Shown: positions 57,236 through 64,000 of the stretch, piece by piece
Layout of the letters: the number at the start of each line of letters is the position of its first letter
Position numbering within the stretch: position 1 is the first letter of the stretch
Assembly (NCBI GenBank): GCA_033239525.1
Contig: BSYO01000002.1
Span: forward strand, 17,394,626 to 17,458,625
Source of the DNA: Nepenthes gracilis
Lineage: Eukaryota > Streptophyta > Magnoliopsida > Caryophyllales > Nepenthaceae
Direction: 5' to 3'
DNA: 64,000 nucleotides
Position numbers and translations under genes: made by a program
The notes under the pieces: model-generated
What the model saw: the letters and a program-made list of their open reading frames with translations, nothing else
What the model was told of the DNA's origin: nothing
Databases searched by the model: none

Positions 57236-60200
57236 CTCAATACGTGTTATCACTATTATAACCGGCTCTCAGACGGATTCGGACTCTACACCTTGATCTC
57301 CTCCTTTCTCTCTCTAAAACCGGCATTCCCTCGCTCTCCTCTCTCGAGGATTCTGAAAAATGTGGAAAAAGTGGAGAAATGCGAAGCAGGCTGCGTTTAT
57401 ATACTCATCGGGGTGCTCAAGCGCCTGGCGAGCGAGCGGAGAGCGCGGCCTCACTGCCGGCCTGCGCTCGAGCGCACACAGGATCTCAGCGGGCGAGGAA
57501 GCTATTGGTTTTTGGTGCTCGAGCCTGTGCTCAAGCGCGCAGCAGGTGCAACCTACTGGCAGCGCTTCAACAACAAAACCCCGAGATTTTTTACCAAATT
57601 TTCTTCCAATGCTAATATTTAATCGTCCAATAAGTCTAGTATTATTTATTATTATATTGATTGCCTCATGTTAATTATATTTTAGACTCGGAACCTCACA
57701 ACAACTCCTCTCCCACTTTGATTTGTTGTTAAATTCTTGATCTTAACTTGAAGTATTGTCAGTCCAATACTTAACAATCCCACCGAAACCATGCTAGAAG
57801 GAGTAAAGTTCAGCAACATGTCTAAATGGGACTCCGTTGCTGAATTCTACTGCACCATGCTGATTTCTGAATGTTTACATGCGTTATTTGATTGATTTAT
57901 GCCATGAAAGTTTTACTGGATATACTTTAAGATGTTAGCTAAATCACCATATTTTTGTTCTGAAATAATCCTTGCTGTTACCAAGCTAGAATAGCCAAAA
58001 TTCAAAAACATGCATCATGAAGTTGGTTCTGCAACCTGCTGTTACGCTTGTTGATATGCTAATTGTTACATACTGTTAATGGCTGATTTATCCTTTGAAA
58101 ATTTTAGTGAAGGAACTTTATTATATTGGATAAATCACCATATTTTTATTTTGGAATAATTCTCATGAATTAGGCTGGATTCAAGGAGTTTTAAGTCAAC
58201 TGGCAATTTGAACCGAAAAAATCAGGGAATGCTGTTGGTGCTAATTTTCATCACGTTTTTTATCAATTCAAGCTCTATAAAAATTAGTATAGGAACTTTA
58301 ATGAACCCCATAAGATTTCATGAAGTTGATTTAAAAATGTCCCTTAAAAATTCGACCGGATTAGCCTCATGAAAATTGAGTAAACCAAACCAACCAGATT
58401 GCACCAGAATACTAGAAATGGCAGTTCGGGGAAATCAGGCCAAACTGGCCTCCGTCTGACCGTAAAACCTGCTCAAACTTTGTCACTACTTAGTTAAGAC
58501 CCTTATTAAGATTGTGTAAAATCAGCTCATGAAAATAGGTCGAATGAACCACCGAACCGGATCCCCAAATGAAAAGCAAAACTCACCTCTGCATCCTTGC
58601 CGATGCTAATGCAAACTCACCAGCAGCCAACCCAGATATATTTTCTAGTACTAAGGTTGAACTATCATAAAATGGTTTCTGAAGATTCCTTCATATGGTC
58701 GCTGAACTGGACCACATATCAGAACCCAGATTGAACTTCAGCAGTTTGCTAAAATCTTGAATTTCAGCCCATGAAAATGGGCCGAACCGGGCCCCAATTC
58801 AGCTGAACCAGCATCCAAAGTATCTTAAGTATGTTAAAATGATATTAAAGTTTCAACTTGTAAACTTTTGTAGGATTTAACCACCAATCTGGACCCCAAA
58901 ATGACAACCGAACCATACCCTGCATCCCTGTTGATGCTGTAGCAAGGCAGTTCAGAAAAATGGATTAAACCAGTTGTGTACCGATTGAACCAGTAGTCAG
59001 CTCAGCCAAGTCTTCTAGTACTAAGGCTTATCTATCACCATGTGAAACAATTTCCAAAAATAATTTGATTTGGTTGCTAAACTGGCCCCAGAACGAAAAT
59101 TGCCACTAAACTAGCCAATTTGCACTTAATTGCCTATTTTGCTAATTTAGTGTGAATCGGCTAGGAAATAAATAATAAACCAACCATATATGGTATGTTA
59201 AATTTGTAATCAAGCGATACATCATGTAAATCGGTTGGCCATTATAAAAATCAGATGTTAAAGATATTTAATCAACCGGATTCTAAGGAATCGGCTAATT
59301 TGATAAGTGAACCGGTCTTTAGATTTGCTCCTTCAAAATAATGAACCGGCCACTTATTATATGGATAATGGTGAACCAACTCACATGATATAATCGATGA
59401 AATATTTTGAAAAGTCGAACTGATCTGTAAACCGAATTTGTGATCAAACCGATTAAAGAGATGAGATGGAACCAAACCGGTTAGTGAATTGGTAAATTAT
59501 GAAATTTATGGACCAGAAATTGAATAATATATTGTTTTTGTAAGTCCAACACATATTAAAATGCATACAAACTTATATTATGTACTGATATAATTTTATT
59601 TTGAAAATATACAATGTGTTTTATCGTGATTTCATTACAAATGAATATGATATGTTTATGCATGAGTGGAAACCAATATGATACCAAGGAAATATGAATT
59701 TTCGCTAAGATGCAGAAATTAAGAAGAAGAAGTAAGATTATAAATAAGGGCATTCACTACGAAATTTTAAGAAGTAAAAAACCTGAGCCAAGGATTTATT
59801 TTAGCGGATAGTATTCTCTAGCATGCCCTAAGATATTGTAGTATAGATCATTATCTGAATAAGTATCATTGTGCGCTTTTGGCCCCATCTATTGGGAGAC
59901 AATAGGTAGTACCATCCTATCATTGGGATGTAAATAAGAAAGATAAGGCCATCAATTTGTATCAAGTGAATACAATCCATTTTGTCTTCAAGATATAAAT
60001 AAAGAAGAAAGTATTGTTGTATTATGCAATTTTGGCCTTTAATTGTGTGGAGTGAACGCAATCCAAATATAGATCAAATACTCCACTAGCTAATATGGCC
60101 TACTAGCACTGCTTCCTCAAGATATGTAAGGTAAGAATGTGCTTGTAAGTAATAAGAATTAAGTAAAATAAAAAGAAAAGTCAATTGTATCATGAAAATA

Positions 60201-60761
60201 TTCTAAATATATATATATATATTTTTACATGCATTATGATCCATATTCCTCCTTATGAATTATTTTAAAGATAAATATGTATGTCCTTGACTAATATATT
60301 CTCGCTGAGTATTTGGCTCACTCTCTTGCTATTTTGTTTTCCTCTAGATGCTTGGCAGGAGTTTAGGCCTTGGAAACAAAAGTAAAGAAGAACTAATAAA
60401 TGTGCGGTAATTTATAATGAAGTGATTCATTTAATTTAAGTAATGATGTAAGAACTTGCAACTTTATAAATATCTCAGAAATGTAAGTTTTTAGTACTGG
60501 TAATTTAGAAATATTTTCGTAAATTTTTTATAGTAATCTTGCAAGTTTTGGTGTAATTTTTATATGATGAGTTTGAAATTTTAGTTGGCATTTTTTCTTA
60601 TCACAAGCTGACATTATATTATGGTCAAATGAATGTCAGTGCCATTGATGATTGGCCTTGTTTTGGATCCGGTGTCAATGGTTTATTGTGATTTACTAGA
60701 TTATTAAGATAAGCACACGTTTCCTATGATTAAAATGGATATAAGAATGCAGGACGTGAAA

Positions 60762-60766
60762 ATAAG
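60762..60766. other. TSD of element C, right copy (ataag)
   Basis: Matches 24057-24061. Confidence 0.85.
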
Positions 60767-62612
60767 ACCAGCACAATACTGTTCCAAATATGGTTGAAAG
60801 ATCCAACCCGTAAAATTCATAGATATGCCTATGAATCTAGAAACCCAAACAGCAACATAAAAATTTGCAACAGCCACATCTTTTCTCGATCAAATAATTC
60901 ACCTATTCATTCACTATGCCGGCTTAGCAAATTATTAATTTTTTGGGCAACCTAATCTTTAAAAAAAATTATCGATAACCTTGTCGATTCGTTTTACATG
61001 CCTCAAAGGTTCTAGAGCAACCCACGGCGGCACCTAACCAATGATTTCTCAATTCTGTGTGAAATCCTTAAAGATCAGTATCGATTTTGACACAATCTCG
61101 AATTACCAACTAAAAGATCAATCACCTAATCTTTCTTCCAAAAACATCCTCAAATATTTACACAGCCAAACTCCTCTGTGACTACAAATGACCTTTTAGA
61201 TATGGTCTCTTATGCTAAATGGACCGGGTGCTAGTCCTCATTAAAAAGGTTTGTAGGCAAAACAATGCTAATTTTTCGATACCTTGATCAATTTGGACTC
61301 ATACTCAAAATCCCACAACCCAATTGTAGGATGTAATATCCTTATCAATCCAATTTACACTAGTATGACGGCTTGTCAACCAAATTACCACCAAAATAAG
61401 ATCAAAACTTGATACTTCAAAATAATTCAATTCAGCCTAGCTAATCATATCTACAGATTCAAAGAAGCATCATTGTCCTTGATATCGCTAGTATCAAGCT
61501 TAGATTCTTAAACAAACAAATAAACTTAGGAATCACAAATAAAAATTATTTATTCAGGATCCCAAAATGATACATGGGCTACAATGACAAATCAAGGAAT
61601 CTTACCTTCCATCACGGTAGACAACACTCTACATCTTACGTCATCACCACAGAACCCCAATTCAAGGCACTGGACCTCTTTACTTTCTGACCCATGCATA
61701 AGGACAATCCTCAATCCTGTGATCGAACTAACTACAACTATAAACATGCTCCCAAAAACTCTCGAGAATAATACCTATCCATAAAAGAACACCCGCGAAG
61801 ATACTCTACAATATCTCTGATCTTCCTAAACATTGGGTCACCGTAAATACCATTTCAATTCATAGGATTTGCATCTCAACTTTTATAGAATCTGGGCCAC
61901 CCAAAATTCAAACACTTAATCATTACTATATCAATCACAATTTCCTATCCTTAGATTCCCAAACACCAGGAATTGAATCCCATTCATTCAGACCTCGAGC
62001 CCGCAATTTCACCTTATCCGACTCACTTGCCGCGCTATGCATGTTTCCCCCAAACTTAAGTCCTCAAACCAAGGTCTTCCTAAGTTAATATTTGTGGGAT
62101 CTTTCTTCAATATCCTATTCCCTGGTCCTCGCCTGTATAAGGCACTCTAAGACCTTAAAATCTCACAATTTTGTTCGATAGATTTAGATGTCTAGCCTCT
62201 CTATCACATGGTTAACCACTTTCACATCTTAACCCTCACATGGGCGGCACGATTGGCTACGGATATCCTTCCTGAAACAAGAACAATATAGGTTAGCTCA
62301 TAACTTAGGCACCAACTAGAATAGTGAAAGCTAGGCAACCCAACCTACCACTAGTTTCTAACTTAGCCCTAGCCCAAGCTAACCAACTTATCTCGAATTA
62401 AGGAACTAACTTAGGGTTCTGAAACTAGACAATTGAACTTAGCTACTGATTCTAACTTAATTCTAGTCTAAGTCATATAAACTAGGGCATTTAGAGTTAT
62501 CTGACCCTATCTTATCATCTTACACCTTATCTACTTATTCAGTCTTACTCTAGGTAAAACTTCCTCATAAGATTCAAATCAAACCTAAAGTATCTTTTTC
62601 TCTAATACCAGC
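60767..62612 (-). mobile_element. Element D internal region, right (5') part
   Basis: It lies between element C and the right LTR. The PBS on the minus strand reads TGGTATTAGAGA at 62599-62610, two bases from the LTR. No gag motif, zinc knuckle or long open frame could be recognised. The region is AT-rich and degenerate. Confidence 0.6.
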
Positions 62613-63704
62613 TATGACGGACTGTATTTTTCTGTCAAAAACTCGGTAGAGTTCTGTCTATAAAATGGATGTCTGCCAAATGCAATAACCTATACAAACC
62701 CTATACAACAAATATACACCCTCGACATATACAAATGATTCATCAACATCAAACTCCAACAACCACACAACACAAAAATCCAACACAGGATCCCAAAATC
62801 GCCATAATCCTTCTATGGCTCCAACGTCATGTCTCTGAACACAAAATTAGACATAGAATGATGCCACCAGGTACCTGTTATAAACCACAATAACCTGCAA
62901 AAGTATAAATAATTTCAAACAACAACAGAAACTAAACTATTTGCTCATCAGTCATTTGTACATTATACATTAATGATTCCAAAAGAAATATAAATATGTA
63001 CAAATCTCCATGACATAAATAAAGCTACAATTTCTAAGTCTTCGACATGGTCTTCCAATTCCAAGCTTAGTCAACTTCCAATCTTTATGCTAGCCCATCA
63101 GGTATCTCAGACCTATACTAATAAGAGACAAGGAGAAGTAAGGGTGAGCCAAAGCTCAACAAGTGTATCATACACACATCATAAATAATATATGAACAAA
63201 TGAAACGATAATGGGATGGGGGTAACATATATTTACAAATGAAATGGGATATGAAAGGAAAGAGACATGCAAGGACGCATGACGACATTAGATGTATTTT
63301 TTTGCATTTTATTATTTACATTAATATTTACGAACTAGGGCAAGTAAGTCGTACTAGCTAATGAAACGAGAGAATGAGGAAATGATAGTGACACTCCACA
63401 TAATCTAAGGCCGTGAGGGCTTATTCTTAGACCCAGTTGGGGGGTCATCTACCTATCATTCCTGTAGATGAGCCGATAATGATACGGCTCATATCCCCCA
63501 GGATACCAGAGTAGTCCTCGTTCTTCCACAGTAGTATCCTAGGGCATGTGACAGACATCACCCGCTCCAATAAGTAGCCAGGATATGCGGCCAAGGTAAT
63601 CCTTGAGTTCTACCATGATGTAAATGGCAAGCCAGGGCATACTACCTATGAACATATTTTCGTAGCCCTAGTTTCTTGATTCCTTATTCTTTTGAAGGAA
63701 GGTC
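62613..63704 (-). mobile_element. LTR D, right (5' LTR), 3' half
   Basis: Collinear with 19980-21070 of the left LTR (ctgtatttttctg, acaggatcccaaaatc, acceptor at 63118, decayed hairpin 2 at 63384-63405). It is cut at 63704 by another LTR, so its 5' half must lie beyond the window. Confidence 0.88.
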
Positions 63705-64000
63705 TGTGAGATCGCAATCTCAGAACATAATAATTATGAAATAATTATGTGGATGAAAATCATGTTTAGGTTTAAGAATGTCAAAAAATTTAATATCGAA
63801 GCAAAATGAGGCGAAATGGGCTAAGGAGCGAGGGCACTCGACTACCACTCAAAAGCACCTCGAGCGAAAAAATGCGAATGCTTCGCTCGAGGGTGCGCCC
63901 AATGTAAGGCAGGAGTGATCCTGGCTATGAGCAGTGCACTTGAGCACCGTTCAAGTGCACTTTTGCAAGAGTGGGCACTTGAGCGCTGCTCAACCGGTGC
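63705..64000 (+). mobile_element. P-family LTR, first 296 bp, continues off the right edge
   Basis: TGTGAGATCGC start, ataattatg and gaagcaaaatgaggcgaaat match P2. U3 palindromes (ctcgag, cttgag words) run to the edge. It is inserted in the right LTR of D; the TSD cannot be checked. Confidence 0.85.

Larger units (their letters stand above)
55399..57700 (-). mobile_element. Solo LTR G (2302 bp)
   Basis: Termini tgtgaagg...cctcaca, no internal region on either side. Flanks aaaac and acaac (one mismatch) fit a 5-bp TSD, and the uninterrupted site is seen at 43540-43560. Minus-strand blocks: CTCGAGC-rich U3 (57410-57545), TATATAAA (57396-57403), donor GAG|GCAAGTG 57235, hairpin 1 (56391-56419), hairpin 2 (56200-56221), acceptor CTTTTCAG|ATAACG 55927, acaggatc block 55586. 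Probably formed by recombination between the LTRs of a full element. Confidence 0.9.
24062..60761 (+). mobile_element. Element C: non-autonomous LTR element split by later insertions
   Basis: The 5' LTR is in three pieces (24062-24578, 43198-44888, 52353-54115; about 3.97 kb). The 3' LTR is 54545-60761 less a solo LTR (about 3.9 kb). The internal region is only 54116-54544. The join was inferred from collinearity of the pieces with the 3' LTR and from the matching ataag TSDs. The first bases are degenerate (cataagg, tataagg) where TG is expected. There is no coding capacity. It must have used proteins of another Ty3/gypsy element. The two LTRs differ visibly all along, so it is older than B. 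Confidence 0.85.
54545..60761 (+). mobile_element. Element C 3' LTR, interrupted by solo LTR G
   Basis: Pieces 54545-55398 and 57701-60761, about 3.9 kb together. Same order as the 5' LTR, with hairpin 2 at 60042-60062, CTCTAG acceptor-like site near 60349 and ggatccggtgt near 60666. It ends gacgtgaaa, followed by TSD ataag. Confidence 0.87.

Overview
This window is plant nuclear DNA made almost entirely of nested and rearranged Ty3/gypsy LTR retrotransposons. The evidence is chromovirus-type gag-pol remains, 2.3-4.0 kb LTRs, PBS sites complementary to initiator tRNA-Met, 5-bp target-site duplications (TSDs), and a plant-type LINE fragment. The pol C-termini look like Del/Tekay chromoviruses. 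I see no intact host gene, rRNA, tRNA or CRISPR. The species cannot be told from this.

Layout. (1) 1-9573: minus-strand array 'A', read right to left as LTR (9573-6558), gag with pol deleted, LTR (4826-1189), then a second gag running off the left edge. (2) 9574-13265: part of a C-like LTR (plus) and an LTR 'E' (minus). (3) 13266-19979: older DNA with a degenerate LINE, a Tat/Athila-like integrase tail and unassigned sequence. (4) 19980-64000: one nested cluster. Element D (minus; LTR 19980-22359 and from 62613) was entered by element C (24062-60761, TSD ataag), which has about 3.9-kb LTRs and only 0.43 kb between them. C's LTRs were then entered by a compound of P-family LTRs (24579-43197), by chromovirus F (44889-52347, TSD ggcca) and by a solo LTR G (55399-57700). 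The youngest insertion is chromovirus B (29927-39515, TSD cttcc), inside P-family LTR P2. A further P-family LTR begins at 63705 inside D's right LTR.

How the parts relate. B and F carry complete but broken gag-protease-RT-RNase H-integrase sets. C and the compound are non-coding and would need such proteins in trans. Most LTRs here, although diverged and on both strands, share one ordered architecture: U3 with palindromic motifs, a TATA box, an AG|GCAAG site matching a GC-AG intron donor, a minisatellite, a hairpin, in some LTRs a second tandem repeat, a second hairpin with covarying stems, then GGCTCACT, a pyrimidine tract and CAG. I infer a 1.2-2.6 kb GC-AG intron inside the LTR, holding the hairpins and tandem repeats. 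I do not recognise this as described; it is the most interesting signal in the window.
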